This document shows, piece after piece, positions 46,347 through 56,621 of a stretch of 64,000 nucleotides of DNA; the first letter of the stretch is position 1, and the number at the start of each line of letters is the position of its first letter. The notes under the pieces are model-generated. The model was not told the origin of the DNA. It saw only the letters and a list, made by a program, of their open reading frames with translations, and ran no database searches. The stretch lies in assembly GCF_014268275.3 (NCBI RefSeq), contig NZ_CP077084.1, positions 5,084,001-5,148,000 on the forward strand, written 5' to 3'. This DNA comes from Pseudomonas tritici (GTDB lineage: Bacteria > Pseudomonadota > Gammaproteobacteria > Pseudomonadales > Pseudomonadaceae). A program made the position numbers and the translations under genes.

Positions 46347-47405
46347 TCAGGCGTTGCCGGCCAGCTTCAGGCGCGCTGCCTGGGTGAAGTCCAGCATGCG
46401 CTTGAGCGGGCGCACCGCATGCGGGATCACCGACGGCTCGACGAATATCTCGTTGCTGCCCTCACGCAGGCACTGCAGCGTGCGCTCCAGCGTATTCATC
46501 GCCATCCACGGGCAGTGTGCGCAACTGCGGCACGCGGCGCCGTTGCCGGCGGTAGGCGCTTCGACAAAAACCTTGTCCGGGCACAGCTGCTGCATCTTGT
46601 AGAAGATGCCGCGGTCGGTGGCGACGATAAAGGTCTTGTTCGGCAAGCGTTGGGCAGCCGCGATCAGTTGGCTTGTTGAGCCCACGGCGTCCGCCAGTTC
46701 GATCACCGCCGTCGGCGACTCCGGGTGTACCAGGATGGCTGCATCCGGGTACAGCGCCTTCATGTCTTCCAACTGCTTGGACTTGAATTCTTCGTGGACG
46801 ATGCAGGCACCGTCCCACAACAGCATATCGGCACCGGTCTGGCGCTGGATGTAAGTACCCAGGTGCTTGTCCGGGCCCCAGATGATCGTCTCGCCGTTGT
46901 CCATCAGGCTTTCGACAATTTCCAGCGCACAGCTGGAGGTCACCACCCAATCCGCCCGGGCTTTGACCGCCGCCGACGTGTTGGCGTACACCACCACGGT
47001 GCGCTCGGGATGCTGATCACAGAACGCCGAAAACTCCTCCACCGGGCAACCCAGGTCCAGGGAACACGTGGCTTCCAGCGTCGGCATGAGAATGCGTTTT
47101 TCGGGCGTAAGGATTTTGGCGGTCTCGCCCATGAAGCGCACACCGGCGACCAGCACGGTCTTGGCCGGATGCGCGGCGCCGAAGCGGGCCATTTCCAGCG
47201 AGTCGGAGACACAGCCACCGGTTTCCTCGGCCAAGGCCTGGATCACCGGGTCACAATAGAAGTGGGCAACCAGCACCGCGTCTTGAGCTTTGAGCTCAGC
47301 GGCGATGGCAGTGCGTAGGCTCGCCTCTTCATCAGCGCTAAGGGCCTTGGGCTGCTTGGCGTCGAGATGGGCTTGAACCAGAAGGCGTTCAGAAATTTGC
47401 GTCAT
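46347..47405 (-). CDS. nadA: Quinolinate synthase NadA
   Basis: NadA condenses iminoaspartate with dihydroxyacetone phosphate to quinolinate for NAD. The 352-residue protein has the [24 protein letters not shown] opening and [13 protein letters not shown]. Cys residues seen near the C-terminus include the CxxCxxC triplet CRSCAHC, with others in CSLDLGCP and SSCALE; these bind the 4Fe-4S cluster. The track-longest frame extends 34 codons upstream, but [15 protein letters not shown] is the conserved start. Confidence 0.95.
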   Translation of the reverse strand: MTQISERLLVQAHLDAKQPKALSADEEASLRTAIAAELKAQDAVLVAHFYCDPVIQALAEETGGCVSDSLEMARFGAAHPAKTVLVAGVRFMGETAKILTPEKRILMPTLEATCSLDLGCPVEEFSAFCDQHPERTVVVYANTSAAVKARADWVVTSSCALEIVESLMDNGETIIWGPDKHLGTYIQRQTGADMLLWDGACIVHEEFKSKQLEDMKALYPDAAILVHPESPTAVIELADAVGSTSQLIAAAQRLPNKTFIVATDRGIFYKMQQLCPDKVFVEAPTAGNGAACRSCAHCPWMAMNTLERTLQCLREGSNEIFVEPSVIPHAVRPLKRMLDFTQAARLKLAGNA

Positions 47406-47592
47406 GTTCGCAAGACCTGCAGGCGCAGTAGCGCGAAAGTCGAGTGTACCACCGGCTCTGGAGCCCTTCGGGCGCCGCCGGACGAAGTGATTGTGTTCAT
47501 CAAGCACGGGTAAAGGTGAAGCTCGGCAAGGCTACAGAATATCGAATGGATTCAAAAGCCTAATCTGGCATCTGCGGGCGCGTCTGTCGGGC

Positions 47593-47628
47593 AAAAAAAC
47601 GGGAAACCCCAGGGCGGGGTTTCCCGTT
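47593..47628 (-). terminator. Intrinsic terminator of the 525-aa gene
   Basis: AACGGGAAACCCC pairs with GGGGTTTCCCGTT around loop AGGGC. The A7 at 47593-47599 is the T-run for minus-strand transcripts, 14 bases beyond the stop. Confidence 0.92.
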
Positions 47629-47641
47629 CTCGCAAGCGGTG

Positions 47642-49219
47642 TCAGCGCACCAGTGCGGATGGATCTTCCTGCAACATCACCGAAGCATGCAGGTCGGCCA
47701 GGGCATCTTTCAATGTGGACGCCTGCAGTGCGTCTTTGGACTTCTTGCTTTCCTTGGCCGCGTACTCGAGAAGGACGAGGTAATCGCGTTTAACCGAGGC
47801 GTCTTTCGGCACAGTGGTGTCCTCCGTCAGCTTGCCCATCACGTACTTCTGCGTACGAGTGTTCTGGCTGGCACTCTGCTCGACGGATGCGTTGACCAGC
47901 AGGCCGTCCTTGTAGGAGAGACTGGCCGAACTGCTGGCCTTGTCCTGCACTTGCACATAAAGATAGTTCTGCGACTCCGGGCTGCCATCCAGGGCCGGTG
48001 CCTTTCCACCCTTGAGGCCTTTATGGAAACTCGCGGACAGGCTCGACTGCTGGTCCTGGCTCACGCTGCGGTCCAATACGCTGCTGCCGCCGACGCGGGT
48101 CTTTTGCGACACGTCATAAGCAAAGCCGTCCACCTCGGACGGGCGCATCGGGTTGGGTGAGTCAGTGGCCTGCTTGATCGACGCCTTGAAATCAGCAAGG
48201 CCGGTCAGCAACCCCTGGTCGGTCGGGTTGCGGGTCAGCGCTTCCGGCAGGGAAATGGCCTGTGGATAGTTGCTGTTCATGGCGCGGAACGCGTCCTTGA
48301 ACATCGCCATCAACTCCGGCTTGGCGCTGCCGCGTTCCTGCGCGCGATCAAACTGGGTGAGGTAGCTTTTCAGCGCATTGGCCTGCTGCTTGGCGTCGCC
48401 CAGGATCGCGCTGTTTTTCAGGTCCACCGCCACGTTAAGTTCGCCCAGCGGGCTACTCATGCGTGTAGTGCGGCTTTGACTGTCGGCGTGGAAGGCCAGG
48501 CTCAGGTCCTGACCGTCCAGGCCCTTTAGCTTGGCGTTGAGGTCCACCGAGGTCAGCAGCTTGGAATCAAACTGTGTCAGTTGGCTCAGGTCGAGCTTCG
48601 GCGGCGTCGCCGTCACCCCATCCACGGCGGCCTGGAAGGCGCTGCCCAATCTTCCGACCGCTTCGAGTTCGTCATCGCTCAAGGTGCCGCCATCCACCGT
48701 GGCCTGCACACCCAGGCCATCGGCCTGGCTGGAAAGGCTGAAGGTCACGGTCTTGCCGCTGGCGGTCTGGATGCTGAGGCTCAGCAGATTGTCAGCCTTG
48801 GTGTGCAGCAGGCTTTGATCGATCTTGAGTTCACCGGCGTTTTGCGCCCGATCGGCACTCGCGTACAAAACAGACTGGGAAACCCCCACCCCGCCGCCCT
48901 TGACGAACTGCGCAATCAAGCCGGTGCCGAGGCCACTGAAGCGGGTAGCTGTCGACAGCGAGTTGAAGTTGGTATTCAGGGTTTTGCTGAGCGCATCCTG
49001 GCTTTCGCTTTCCCAGGCCCTCACGGTCTCTTGACCCGGTAATTGCCCACGGCGGGAATACGTGTCGGCAAGCGTATCGGAGACAACATTGCCCAGGCTG
49101 ACGACCAGGGACGGTCGCTTTACACTGACGTCCGTGCCTTGCGCCAGGGCGACGGTCGGCGTCTCGGCCGGACGGGGAATAAGTGCAGTGGCGGAGGTGA
49201 TGGGCGAAAGCGTGGTCAT
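47642..49219 (-). CDS. 525-aa protein of unknown function
   Basis: The protein is hydrophilic, rich in Ser, Ala, Gln, Asp and Leu, with no signal peptide, membrane helix or Cys. It starts MTTLSPITSATALIPRPAET. Beta-rich repeats such as LSIQTASGKTVTFSLSSQADG and KLDLSQLTQFDSKLLTSVDL occupy the middle, and helical segments (SLPEALTRNPTDQGLLTGLADF) follow. The composition and internal Ser/Gln-rich beta stretches recall secreted or surface proteins, but that is a guess. The ATG has AAGGA six bases upstream and a perfect terminator follows, so the gene is real. Confidence 0.7.
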   Translation of the reverse strand: MTTLSPITSATALIPRPAETPTVALAQGTDVSVKRPSLVVSLGNVVSDTLADTYSRRGQLPGQETVRAWESESQDALSKTLNTNFNSLSTATRFSGLGTGLIAQFVKGGGVGVSQSVLYASADRAQNAGELKIDQSLLHTKADNLLSLSIQTASGKTVTFSLSSQADGLGVQATVDGGTLSDDELEAVGRLGSAFQAAVDGVTATPPKLDLSQLTQFDSKLLTSVDLNAKLKGLDGQDLSLAFHADSQSRTTRMSSPLGELNVAVDLKNSAILGDAKQQANALKSYLTQFDRAQERGSAKPELMAMFKDAFRAMNSNYPQAISLPEALTRNPTDQGLLTGLADFKASIKQATDSPNPMRPSEVDGFAYDVSQKTRVGGSSVLDRSVSQDQQSSLSASFHKGLKGGKAPALDGSPESQNYLYVQVQDKASSSASLSYKDGLLVNASVEQSASQNTRTQKYVMGKLTEDTTVPKDASVKRDYLVLLEYAAKESKKSKDALQASTLKDALADLHASVMLQEDPSALVR

Positions 49220-49334
49220 GACGGTCCTTGTCCTGAGCTGTATAGCACTCAATCTACCCGCGATTCGGATCGTTTGACAACTAATGGGGAGCAAAAGCCT
49301 TGCCCCTGCGCTGACGCTTGCCGTCGAACAGATA

Positions 49335-49370
49335 CAAAAAAGCCCCAGGCTTCTGGTCCGCCTGGGGCTT
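49335..49370 (-). terminator. Second minus-strand terminator downstream of tRNA-Lys
   Basis: AGCCCCAGGC pairs with GCCTGGGGCT; A6 at the left is a T-run for the minus strand. Confidence 0.85.
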
Positions 49371-49390
49371 TGGGTATTTTCAAACAGGCA

Positions 49391-49436
49391 AAAAAAAACC
49401 CGGAAATCCTCACTTGCGTGGGCCTTCCGGATTTTC
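49391..49436 (-). terminator. First terminator downstream of tRNA-Lys
   Basis: CCGGAA / TTCCGG with an 18-base loop region and an A8 run (T8 on the minus strand) lies 15 bases beyond the tRNA 3' end. Confidence 0.7.
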
Positions 49437-49450
49437 TAAACCGCCAAAAA

Positions 49451-49526
49451 TGGTGGGTCGTGTGGGATTCGAACCTACGACCAATTGGTTAAAAGCCAAC
49501 TGCTCTACCAACTGAGCTAACGACCC
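49451..49526 (-). tRNA. tRNA-Lys (TTT)
   Basis: On the minus strand the 76-base sequence starts GGGTCGTTAGCTCAGTTGG, has anticodon loop CTTTTAA with anticodon TTT, the T-loop GGTTCGAATCC and ends CGACCCACCA with encoded CCA. All four stems pair. It lies upstream of two terminators and after queC. Confidence 0.97.
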
Positions 49527-49589
49527 GCTGTGTGGTGGCGCGTATAATACTGATTTCTAAGGATTATTCAACACCTTATTTGAAATAAA

Positions 49590-50279
49590 TCAGAAATAAC
49601 GCGTTGGGTCAGCAATTCCGACCGCTTGGAAGCCTTCTGCACGCAGTCGGCAGCTGTCGCATTTCCCACAAGCACGGCCGTCATTGTCTGCCTGGTAGCA
49701 GGAAACAGTCAGCGAATAATCAACGCCAAGTCCTACGCCAGCCTTGACGATATCGGCCTTGCTCAGGTTTTGCAGCGGCGCGAGGATGCGAAAGCCCAGC
49801 CCTTCTACACCGGCCTTTGTCGCCAGGTTGGCCATGCGTTCGAACGACTCGATGAACTCTGGGCGGCAGTCCGGGTAGCCGGAGTAATCCACCGCATTGA
49901 CGCCGATAAAAATATCACGGGCGTTGAGCACTTCTGCCCAACCGAGGGCCAGGGACAGGAACACGGTGTTACGTGCAGGCACATAAGTCACCGGGATGCC
50001 TTCGCTGGGTGCTTCCGGCACATCGATGCTGCTGTCGGTCAGTGCAGAGCCGCCAATGCCGTTGAGATTGAGGCCGATCACCTTGTGCTCGACCACGCCC
50101 ATCTCACGAGCAACGCGGGCGGCGGCGTTCAGCTCGGCACGGTGGCGCTGGCCGTAGTCGAAGCTCATGGTGTAGCAGCTGTAGCCTTGCGCTTGTGCCA
50201 TGGCAACTACGGTGGCGGAATCAAGGCCACCGGAAAGCAGAATTACCGCGCGTTTTTGATCCATTGGTTGTTCTGTCAT
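49590..50279 (-). CDS. queC: 7-cyano-7-deazaguanine synthase QueC
   Basis: QueC turns 7-carboxy-7-deazaguanine into preQ0 with ATP and ammonia. The 229-residue protein has the ATP-pyrophosphatase loop [11 protein letters not shown] and the zinc cysteines near the end ([18 protein letters not shown]). It follows queE on the same strand with one base between, so the two are coupled. [12 protein letters not shown] is the conserved start. Confidence 0.96.
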   Translation of the reverse strand: MTEQPMDQKRAVILLSGGLDSATVVAMAQAQGYSCYTMSFDYGQRHRAELNAAARVAREMGVVEHKVIGLNLNGIGGSALTDSSIDVPEAPSEGIPVTYVPARNTVFLSLALGWAEVLNARDIFIGVNAVDYSGYPDCRPEFIESFERMANLATKAGVEGLGFRILAPLQNLSKADIVKAGVGLGVDYSLTVSCYQADNDGRACGKCDSCRLRAEGFQAVGIADPTRYF

Positions 50280-50280
50280 A

Positions 50281-50928
50281 TCAGCGTCCTGGCTCGTCGT
50301 TCCAAAGGTATTTATGCAACTGCAATTGCAGGCGCACCGGTAGATTGTCCGCCACGACCCAATCGGCAAGGTCACGTGCGTTCAGGTCATGGTGGCTTGG
50401 CGAGAACAGCACCTCGCCCGCTCGACGGTCCAGGCCATATTGAATCAGCTTGGAGTTTGCCCAGTCGTAATCGTCGCGGGAACAGATAACGAACTTGACC
50501 TGGTCGTTCGCCGTCAGCAGGTCGATGTTCTCGTAGCGGTTGCGATGCGCTTCCTTGGAGCCTGGGGTCTTGAGGTCGACCACACGGCTTACACGGGGGT
50601 CAACCGCAGAGATGTCTAAAGCGCCACTGGTCTCCAGCGACACTTCATAACCGGCATCACACAGCTGCTTGAGCAAAGGGATGGCATTGGGCTGGGCCAG
50701 CGGTTCACCGCCGGTCACGCAGACGTAACGCGGCTTGTAGCCGGCAACCTGCTCCAGGATGTCATCAAGGGTGCGCACCGTGCCGCCACTGAAGGCGTAG
50801 GCGCTGTCACAGTATTGGCAACGCAAAGGGCAACCGGTCAGCCGCACGAATACTGTGGGCAGGCCGGCCGTTCGCGTTTCACCCTGCAACGAGTAAAAAA
50901 CTTCGGTAATTCGTAATGTGTCTTGCAT
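50281..50928 (-). CDS. queE: 7-carboxy-7-deazaguanine synthase QueE
   Basis: QueE is a radical-SAM enzyme that makes the 7-deazaguanine core of queuosine. The 215-residue protein has the cluster motif CPLRCQYC (CxxxCxxC), and the SAM-binding TGGEPLAQ. The N-terminus [14 protein letters not shown] is the QueE substrate motif. It shares an operon with queC. A GTG three codons upstream is an alternative start. No preQ1 riboswitch was seen in the short upstream region. Confidence 0.95.
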   Translation of the reverse strand: MQDTLRITEVFYSLQGETRTAGLPTVFVRLTGCPLRCQYCDSAYAFSGGTVRTLDDILEQVAGYKPRYVCVTGGEPLAQPNAIPLLKQLCDAGYEVSLETSGALDISAVDPRVSRVVDLKTPGSKEAHRNRYENIDLLTANDQVKFVICSRDDYDWANSKLIQYGLDRRAGEVLFSPSHHDLNARDLADWVVADNLPVRLQLQLHKYLWNDEPGR

Positions 50929-51045
50929 AGTCGCCACGGGCGTAACAGCTAAACAGGCTGTCCGCCTCCGTCAGGCACTTCAAGAGACCTCGCCAACGCG
51001 TAGACCCCAGGAAGCGTGTTTCATAAAAGGGCGTGGATTCTAACG

Positions 51046-51071
51046 AAAAAACCCGCGCCAGGCGCGGGTTT
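51046..51071 (-). terminator. Intrinsic terminator after cpoB
   Basis: ACCCGCG / CGCGGGT with loop CCAGG and a run of T on the minus strand, about 22 bases after the cpoB stop. Confidence 0.9.
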
Positions 51072-51092
51072 CTTCTAAACGGGCGGCATCGC

Positions 51093-51920
51093 TTACAAGC
51101 GTTGCAGGTCCCGCTGGGCCAACTGGGCAGCGGAAGTACCCGGATATTGGGCCACGACCTGCTGCAGAATACCTTTGACCTTGTCGGTATGACCCAGGCG
51201 GCGTTCTACGTCAGCGAGTTTGTACAGCGAATCCGGCACCTTGGCGTGCTTGGGGTACAGCTGGCTGACCTTGGCAAATGCCTGGCCCGCCCCCTGCAGA
51301 TCACCTTTGGCCAGGTTAACTTCGCCCAACCAGTATTGGGCGTTGCCCGCGTACTGGCTGTTTGGGTATTTGCGCAGGAAAGCGGTAAAAGCCTGGCTGG
51401 CCTTATCGAAATCCTTGGCTTTGATCAGGTCGAAGGCTGCATCGTAATACAGCTTTTCCTTCGCCGGATCACCCGGTTCGCTGCTGGCAGGGGCTTGGCT
51501 TGCAGCCCCCGCTGCGGCACCACCGGCAGCAGCGCTAGGCGCGCCACCGGCAGAAGAATTATCAGGAGTGGCGGCAGGTGCAACACCGGCTCCAATACGT
51601 CGATCAAGATCCTGGTAACGCTCCAGGCCTTCTTGCTTCAGCTGGTTCACTTGATTCTGCAGTACTTCAATGGTGCCTTGTTGCTGCGCCAATTGATCCT
51701 GCATGCGTTGCAGCTGGTTGAACAGTTCGCCCTGTGCCGAGGGAGCGGACGTAGCCGCTCCCCCCGCATAGGCGCCGTTCGTACCATAACCCGCTGGTGG
51801 ATAGCTGCTCCCGCTATTGTTATAGCCTGAGTTGCTATCTTCCACAGGAACCGCAGCCCACACCGCAAGCGGTGCTAGGCTGAGAGCCAATACAGTTAGA
51901 GCACGACGGCACGTTCGCAT
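51093..51920 (-). CDS. cpoB: Cell-division coordinator CpoB (YbgF)
   Basis: CpoB links peptidoglycan synthesis with outer-membrane constriction and works with Tol-Pal. The 275-residue precursor has a signal peptide (ALTVLALSLAPLAVWAAVP), a coiled coil at about 60-105 (LFNQLQRMQDQLAQQQGTIE), an Ala/Gly/Ser-rich linker (about 110-147), and a tetratricopeptide domain (YYDAAFDLIKAKDFDKASQAF; YAGNAQYWLGEVNLAKGDL). It is the last gene of the tol-pal cluster, seven bases behind oprL. Confidence 0.94.
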   Translation of the reverse strand: MRTCRRALTVLALSLAPLAVWAAVPVEDSNSGYNNSGSSYPPAGYGTNGAYAGGAATSAPSAQGELFNQLQRMQDQLAQQQGTIEVLQNQVNQLKQEGLERYQDLDRRIGAGVAPAATPDNSSAGGAPSAAAGGAAAGAASQAPASSEPGDPAKEKLYYDAAFDLIKAKDFDKASQAFTAFLRKYPNSQYAGNAQYWLGEVNLAKGDLQGAGQAFAKVSQLYPKHAKVPDSLYKLADVERRLGHTDKVKGILQQVVAQYPGTSAAQLAQRDLQRL

Positions 51921-51926
51921 GACGAA

Positions 51927-52427
51927 TTACTTACGCAGTTCGACGCGACGGTTTTGAGCCCAGGACTGCTCATCGTTACCGGTGGCAACTGGACGCTCTT
52001 TACCGTAGGAAACCAGTTCCAGTTGGCCTGGAGCAACACCTTGCAGTACCAGGTAGCGCTGAACGGCTTTCGCACGACGCTCGCCCAGTGCCATGTTGTA
52101 CTCACGAGTACCACGGGCGTCAGTGTTACCTTCCAGAACAACGCGAGCGCCGTTAGCTTTCAGGTCCTTCGCGTGAACGTCCAGAGCGCGCATGGCTTCT
52201 GGTTTCAGGTCCGAACTGTCGTATTCGAAGTAGAAAGTGGTGATCGCGCGCAGAGCAGCTTCTTCGCTCAGGGAGCCGTCAACTGCACCAGTGTTAGCGC
52301 CGTAACCAGCGTTTGGATCAACAGCTGCGCCTTCACCGGCATTGTCGCCGCCTTTAGACGAGCAACCAACGGCTACGGACAGAGCCAGAGCCAGAGCAGC
52401 AAACTTACCAAACTTCAGCATTTCCAT
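51927..52427 (-). CDS. oprL: Peptidoglycan-associated lipoprotein OprL (Pal)
   Basis: Pal anchors the outer membrane to peptidoglycan and is pulled by TolB/TolA. The 166-residue precursor has lipobox SVAVGC (lipid Cys22) and the OmpA-type peptidoglycan-binding domain with [41 protein letters not shown] and the basic C-terminus [10 protein letters not shown]. The symbol follows P. aeruginosa use. An AGGAG site is eight bases upstream of ATG. Confidence 0.96.
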   Translation of the reverse strand: MEMLKFGKFAALALALSVAVGCSSKGGDNAGEGAAVDPNAGYGANTGAVDGSLSEEAALRAITTFYFEYDSSDLKPEAMRALDVHAKDLKANGARVVLEGNTDARGTREYNMALGERRAKAVQRYLVLQGVAPGQLELVSYGKERPVATGNDEQSWAQNRRVELRK

Positions 52428-52482
52428 CGTGAAACTCCTAATGAACCCCAGTGTGTTAAGTACTTCTTTTTGTAGCGCCGCG

Positions 52483-53784
52483 TCAGTTCAGGTAAGGGGA
52501 CCAGGATGGTTCTCTGACTTCGCCTTGTGCGGTAGGAAGCGGGAGCCTTACGCGTCCATTAATGGACACGAGCATCAAGACTCCCCGGCCCTGCTGGCGG
52601 GTGGCGTAGATTACCATGGTGCCGTTGGGCGCAACAGTGGCTGACTCATCAAGGTTGGTATCTGTGAGGATTTTTACGGTTCCGCGCTGCAAATCCTGGG
52701 CCGCAACCCGGAAATTAGTGAAACCATCCTGACGGTGAATCATCACCAACGTCTTTTCATCGGCCGAAAGCTTAGGGTTGGCGTTGTAGTTACCAATAAA
52801 GGTCACACGTTCCGCACCGCCGCCATTCACGTTTGCCTTGTAGACCTGTGGCTTGCCGCCACGGTCAGAAGTGAAGTAAATGGTCGAACCATCCTTACCC
52901 CAGAACGGCTCGGTATTGATGCCAGGGCCATTGGTCACGCGGCTGATCTGGCGCGAAGCCATGTTCATCACGTAGATATCCGGGTTGCCATCTTTGGACA
53001 GCACGAACGCCAGGCGCGAACCATCCGGCGACCACGCTGGTGCACCGTTGAGGCCTTCAAAGTTAGTGATCTGCTCACGACGGCCAGTATCAATGTGCTG
53101 CACGAAAATCCGTGGACGACGCTGTTCAAACGACACATAGGCAATACGCTTGCCGTCCGGCGCAAAGCGCGGCGACAGGATTGGCTCACGCGATTGCAGC
53201 AGGGTCACTGCGCGTGCACCGTCGTAGTCCGAGCGCTGCAGCGTGTAGCGAGTGTTATCCACGGAAAAACGTTCGGCCGTTACATAAAGCAGACGCGTCG
53301 AGAACGCACCCTTGATGCCGGTGAGTTTTTCAAACGACTGGTCCGAGATGTAGTGGGCCATGTCCCGCAGTTGTTCGGCGGTGCCCGAAACGCTGCCGGT
53401 CAAGACCTGCTGCTCGGTCGCCACGTTGAACAAGGTGTAGGTGATTTGCAGGCGACCGCCGGCCGGCGTGATGTTGCCGACCATCAGGTACTGGGCGCCA
53501 ACAGCCTTCCAGTCACGGAACACAACTTCGCTGGCCTGGTTCGGCTGGCTGATCATGTTGCCCTTTGGAATCGGTGCGTAGTAGCCGGAGTTGCGCAGGT
53601 CGTCACTGACGATCTGGGCCATGTCGTCCGGCAGCACGCTGCCGCCCTGCCAGCCGAACGGTACTACCGCGATCGGGGTGGCCCGATCGCTACCGCTGGT
53701 GACTAGGATGTTCTTTTCATCCGCCGCCGCTATCCCTGCCATACAGCAAATAACGACAAGCATTCCTCGAAGAAGGTTTCTCAC
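52483..53784 (-). CDS. tolB: Tol-Pal system beta-propeller protein TolB
   Basis: TolB is the periplasmic partner of Pal and TolA. The 433-residue precursor has a signal peptide ([19 protein letters not shown]), an N-terminal alpha/beta domain (about 22-165) and a six-bladed propeller with repeated blades such as [23 protein letters not shown] and [20 protein letters not shown]. It starts at GTG, and its GTGA overlaps the tolA stop, coupling the two. Confidence 0.95.
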   Translation of the reverse strand: MRNLLRGMLVVICCMAGIAAADEKNILVTSGSDRATPIAVVPFGWQGGSVLPDDMAQIVSDDLRNSGYYAPIPKGNMISQPNQASEVVFRDWKAVGAQYLMVGNITPAGGRLQITYTLFNVATEQQVLTGSVSGTAEQLRDMAHYISDQSFEKLTGIKGAFSTRLLYVTAERFSVDNTRYTLQRSDYDGARAVTLLQSREPILSPRFAPDGKRIAYVSFEQRRPRIFVQHIDTGRREQITNFEGLNGAPAWSPDGSRLAFVLSKDGNPDIYVMNMASRQISRVTNGPGINTEPFWGKDGSTIYFTSDRGGKPQVYKANVNGGGAERVTFIGNYNANPKLSADEKTLVMIHRQDGFTNFRVAAQDLQRGTVKILTDTNLDESATVAPNGTMVIYATRQQGRGVLMLVSINGRVRLPLPTAQGEVREPSWSPYLN

Positions 53785-54854
53785 AAGGCTAGATCCTCAG
53801 GTGTGAATGTCATCTTGAATGATCGATAGGGAGCGAAGTCGCTTGGTTTCATTCCCTGCATCTCGGTCAACCGGCCAATATTCTTGACCGCGGCAACCGC
53901 CGAACTGTCGAACGAACCGTCACCACTGGACTTGGCCACGCTGACCGAAGTCACCGTACCGTCCGGCAACATGCCGATCTGCAGCACTACTGTCATGCCT
54001 TTACGCGCCGAAGGTGGACGTGTCCAGCCTTCTGCTGCCCGCGCCCGAATCAGGTCGTCGAAACTGCCCGCGACATCATCACCCTGCTCATCGGCCAAGG
54101 CTTGCTGACGCTGAGGCGTGTCGGAAAGCAAATCTGCCAAGGCCTGGGCCTTTTTCTCTTCGGCGGATTTACGCGCTGCTTCCTGGGCCTTTTTCTTGGT
54201 GGCGTCGGCGGCAGCTTTCTTCTTCGCGTCGTCGGCGATTTTCTTCTTCGCCTCGTCTGCTTCAGCTTTTTTCTTGGCGTCTTCGGCGGCTTTTTTCTTC
54301 GCGTCTTCGACTATTTTCTTCTTGGCGTCTTCAGCGGCCTTTTTCTTGGCCTCTTCTTCAGCAGCTTTCTTGGCTTCTTCTTCAGATTTCTTCTTGGCTA
54401 TATCAGCCAATTGTTTCTCTTCAGCCTTTTTAGCTTCGGCAGCTTTCTCGGACTTCTTGGCTTCATCAGCCTTTTTCGCCTCGTCAGCTTTCTTGGCTTC
54501 GTCAGCCTTTTTCGATTCCTCGGCCTTTTGAGCCGCCTCTTCTTTCTTTTGTTCCGCAGCAGCCTTCACCGCTTCCTGCTCGACCTTCTTCTGTTCCATC
54601 TGTTCGACTTCAGTCTGGCGCGCAGCCGACTTCTGGGCCTCACCCGCAATCTTCTGATTGGTCTGGGTGGTGGCCTGACTTTTCGATTTCAGCTGATACA
54701 GGGTCGCCTGCACGATCGGCTTGGCTGGCGGCAGGTCCGGGGTCATGGCAAAGCTGACGAACAGCATGCCAAACACCAGGACGTGCAGGGCAATTGCCCA
54801 GACGCTAGGCCAGAAGAAGCTTTCCGAGGCGGACGGCTCTCGCTGTTGCTGCAT
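53781..54854 (-). CDS. tolA: Tol-Pal membrane-spanning protein TolA
   Basis: TolA transmits proton-motive energy from TolQR to TolB and Pal. The 357-residue protein has one transmembrane helix ([18 protein letters not shown], about 20-38), a very long Ala/Lys/Glu-rich helical domain (about 45-240) made of degenerate KKxAEDA units, and a C-terminal globular domain (about 255-357) with RTYRSF-like [15 protein letters not shown]. The DNA encoding the helix is repeat-rich (54100-54580). Confidence 0.94.
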   Translation of the reverse strand: MQQQREPSASESFFWPSVWAIALHVLVFGMLFVSFAMTPDLPPAKPIVQATLYQLKSKSQATTQTNQKIAGEAQKSAARQTEVEQMEQKKVEQEAVKAAAEQKKEEAAQKAEESKKADEAKKADEAKKADEAKKSEKAAEAKKAEEKQLADIAKKKSEEEAKKAAEEEAKKKAAEDAKKKIVEDAKKKAAEDAKKKAEADEAKKKIADDAKKKAAADATKKKAQEAARKSAEEKKAQALADLLSDTPQRQQALADEQGDDVAGSFDDLIRARAAEGWTRPPSARKGMTVVLQIGMLPDGTVTSVSVAKSSGDGSFDSSAVAAVKNIGRLTEMQGMKPSDFAPYRSFKMTFTPEDLAL

Positions 54855-55315
54855 CAGGGCGCCTCGGTAATCAAGCCAACGTTACCGACGCCGGCCTTCT
54901 GCAGCCCGCCCATGGCGCCCATGACGGAACCGTAGTCGACCGACTTGTCGCCGCGAATGAACACCTGGGTGTGCTTGCCGCCTTCGTTGCCGGAGCGAAT
55001 GATCTTGGTCACGGCATCAGTCATCGCCGGCAAGGTCAGGGCCTTGTCCTGCTGCTTCTGGGTGTCGACTTCGCTGCCAAGGTTCCAGTAGTAGGTCTTG
55101 TCAGCCTTGATCGAAATGGTCAGGACCTGAGTGTTGTTGTCTTGCGGCAAGGCTTCACTGGAAACCTTGGGCAGATCAACCTTCACGCCCTGGTTGAGCA
55201 TCGGCGCGGTCACCATGAAGATAACCAGCAGCACCAGCATCACGTCGATGTAAGGCACTACGTTCATCTCGGCGACCGGCTTGCGCTTTTTGCGAGCTCG
55301 AGCGATTAAAGCCAT
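54854..55315 (-). CDS. tolR: Tol-Pal proton-channel subunit TolR
   Basis: The 153-residue ExbD-like protein has one membrane helix (about 20-40, with the conserved Asp in VVPYIDVMLVLLVIFMV) and a periplasmic domain ending near the stop. With TolQ it forms the proton-driven motor. It overlaps the tolA start by one base, and a typical AKKRKPVAEMNVVP sits at the N-terminus. Confidence 0.95.
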   Translation of the reverse strand: MALIARARKKRKPVAEMNVVPYIDVMLVLLVIFMVTAPMLNQGVKVDLPKVSSEALPQDNNTQVLTISIKADKTYYWNLGSEVDTQKQQDKALTLPAMTDAVTKIIRSGNEGGKHTQVFIRGDKSVDYGSVMGAMGGLQKAGVGNVGLITEAP

Positions 55316-55329
55316 TGGGAATTACCTGC

Positions 55330-56025
55330 TTATTCTTCGCTGGTGTGCACTTTACGGTGCAGGATCGCCTGGAACTCATCGGCGAAGGTGTAGTAACGGC
55401 CAATCAACGTCTCGCTGGTAGCGGCGAAACGGTTGTAGGCGATTACTGCCGGGATCGCAGCGAACAGGCCGATAGCGGTAGCGATCAGGGCTTCAGCGAT
55501 ACCCGGGGCCACGGTGGCCAGGGTCGCTTGCTGGGCCTGGGCCAGGCCGCGGAAGGAGTTCATGATCCCCCACACGGTACCGAACAGACCGATGTACGGG
55601 CTCACGGAACCGACGGTGGCGAGGAACGGCAAGCTTTGCTCAAGCTTCTCTTCTTCACGGGAAATGGCGACGCGCATGGCACGGGCCACACCTTCCATGA
55701 CCGCTTCCGGGTCAACGCCTGGCTGCTGGCGCAGACGGGAGAATTCCTTGAAGCCCGCGCGGAAGATCTGTTCGACGCCCGAATCCGGGTCCGGGTTGCT
55801 GCCGGCCTGGCGGTACAGCTTGGACAGGTCGATACCCGACCAGAAGCGCTCTTCAAAGCTCTCCAGGGCACGTCGACCGGCACGCAGCAGGTTGCTGCGC
55901 TGAAAAATCATGACCCAAGAGGTAACCGATGCGGCTACCAGGGTCAGCATCACCAGTTGAACCACAACACTGGCATTACTGACCAGGCTCCACATGGAGG
56001 AATGGTCGACGACGGTAGGTTCCAC
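55330..56025 (-). CDS. tolQ: Tol-Pal motor subunit TolQ
   Basis: The 231-residue ExbB-like protein has three membrane helices: residues about 15-38, 130-155 and 165-190. The conserved IGLFGTVWGIMNSFRGLA and ALIATAIGLFAAIPAVIAYN are present. It starts at GTG with AGGAG seven bases upstream, one base beyond the ybgC stop. Confidence 0.96.
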   Translation of the reverse strand: MEPTVVDHSSMWSLVSNASVVVQLVMLTLVAASVTSWVMIFQRSNLLRAGRRALESFEERFWSGIDLSKLYRQAGSNPDPDSGVEQIFRAGFKEFSRLRQQPGVDPEAVMEGVARAMRVAISREEEKLEQSLPFLATVGSVSPYIGLFGTVWGIMNSFRGLAQAQQATLATVAPGIAEALIATAIGLFAAIPAVIAYNRFAATSETLIGRYYTFADEFQAILHRKVHTSEE

Positions 56026-56026
56026 G

Positions 56027-56482
56027 CTAAATCTCCTGCGTTGATTGTTTACCCGCGCCGCTTACGCCGGCAAAGGCCGCACGTAGAGCTTCGGGAATGG
56101 CCCGGGGTTTCAAACTATTGGTGCGCACACAGGCCACCAGGAACTGCCCCTCACAGAGCAGCGTTGCATCCGTTGCCCGCCTGACCTGCTGCTTGAAACG
56201 CAGGCTGACACGGTTCAATTCGATTACTTCAGCGCTTACCAGCAATTCATCGTCCAGCCGCGCCGGCGCGTGATAACGCGCCTCGCTGGAATGCACGACG
56301 AATAACAGGTCCTCCCCTGCCAGCTCGGATTGGGCAAAGCCCAGCTCCCGTAGCCGCTCGGTTCGAGCCCGCTCCATGAACTTGAGGTAATTGACGTAAT
56401 ACACGATGCCGCCCGCATCGGTGTCCTCGTAATATACGCGACAGCGATGTGCGAACGACTGATCCCCGTTTTGCGCGCGCAT
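56027..56482 (-). CDS. ybgC: Tol-Pal-associated acyl-CoA thioesterase YbgC
   Basis: The 151-residue hot-dog-fold thioesterase has the 4HBT catalytic segment [22 protein letters not shown], whose first Asp and the Tyr-Val-Asn are conserved. It is the first gene of the tol-pal operon. Homologues act on short-chain or phospholipid-linked acyl thioesters. Confidence 0.94.
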   Translation of the reverse strand: MRAQNGDQSFAHRCRVYYEDTDAGGIVYYVNYLKFMERARTERLRELGFAQSELAGEDLLFVVHSSEARYHAPARLDDELLVSAEVIELNRVSLRFKQQVRRATDATLLCEGQFLVACVRTNSLKPRAIPEALRAAFAGVSGAGKQSTQEI

Positions 56483-56621
56483 ACTCTAGTGCTTACTCCT
56501 CAGGTTGCCAATCCGGCCAGGCAACTGTTTTTTCATTCTCTGAACCATATCCAGTGACTGAAAGACGACGCCAGCCACTAGGACAGCACAAACATCGAAT
56601 AAATCGACTTGCGTGAAGCTT

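Noticed and set aside
50929..51045. preQ1 riboswitch before queE
   Set aside because: No conserved pseudoknot-like leader or typical C-rich loop was visible.
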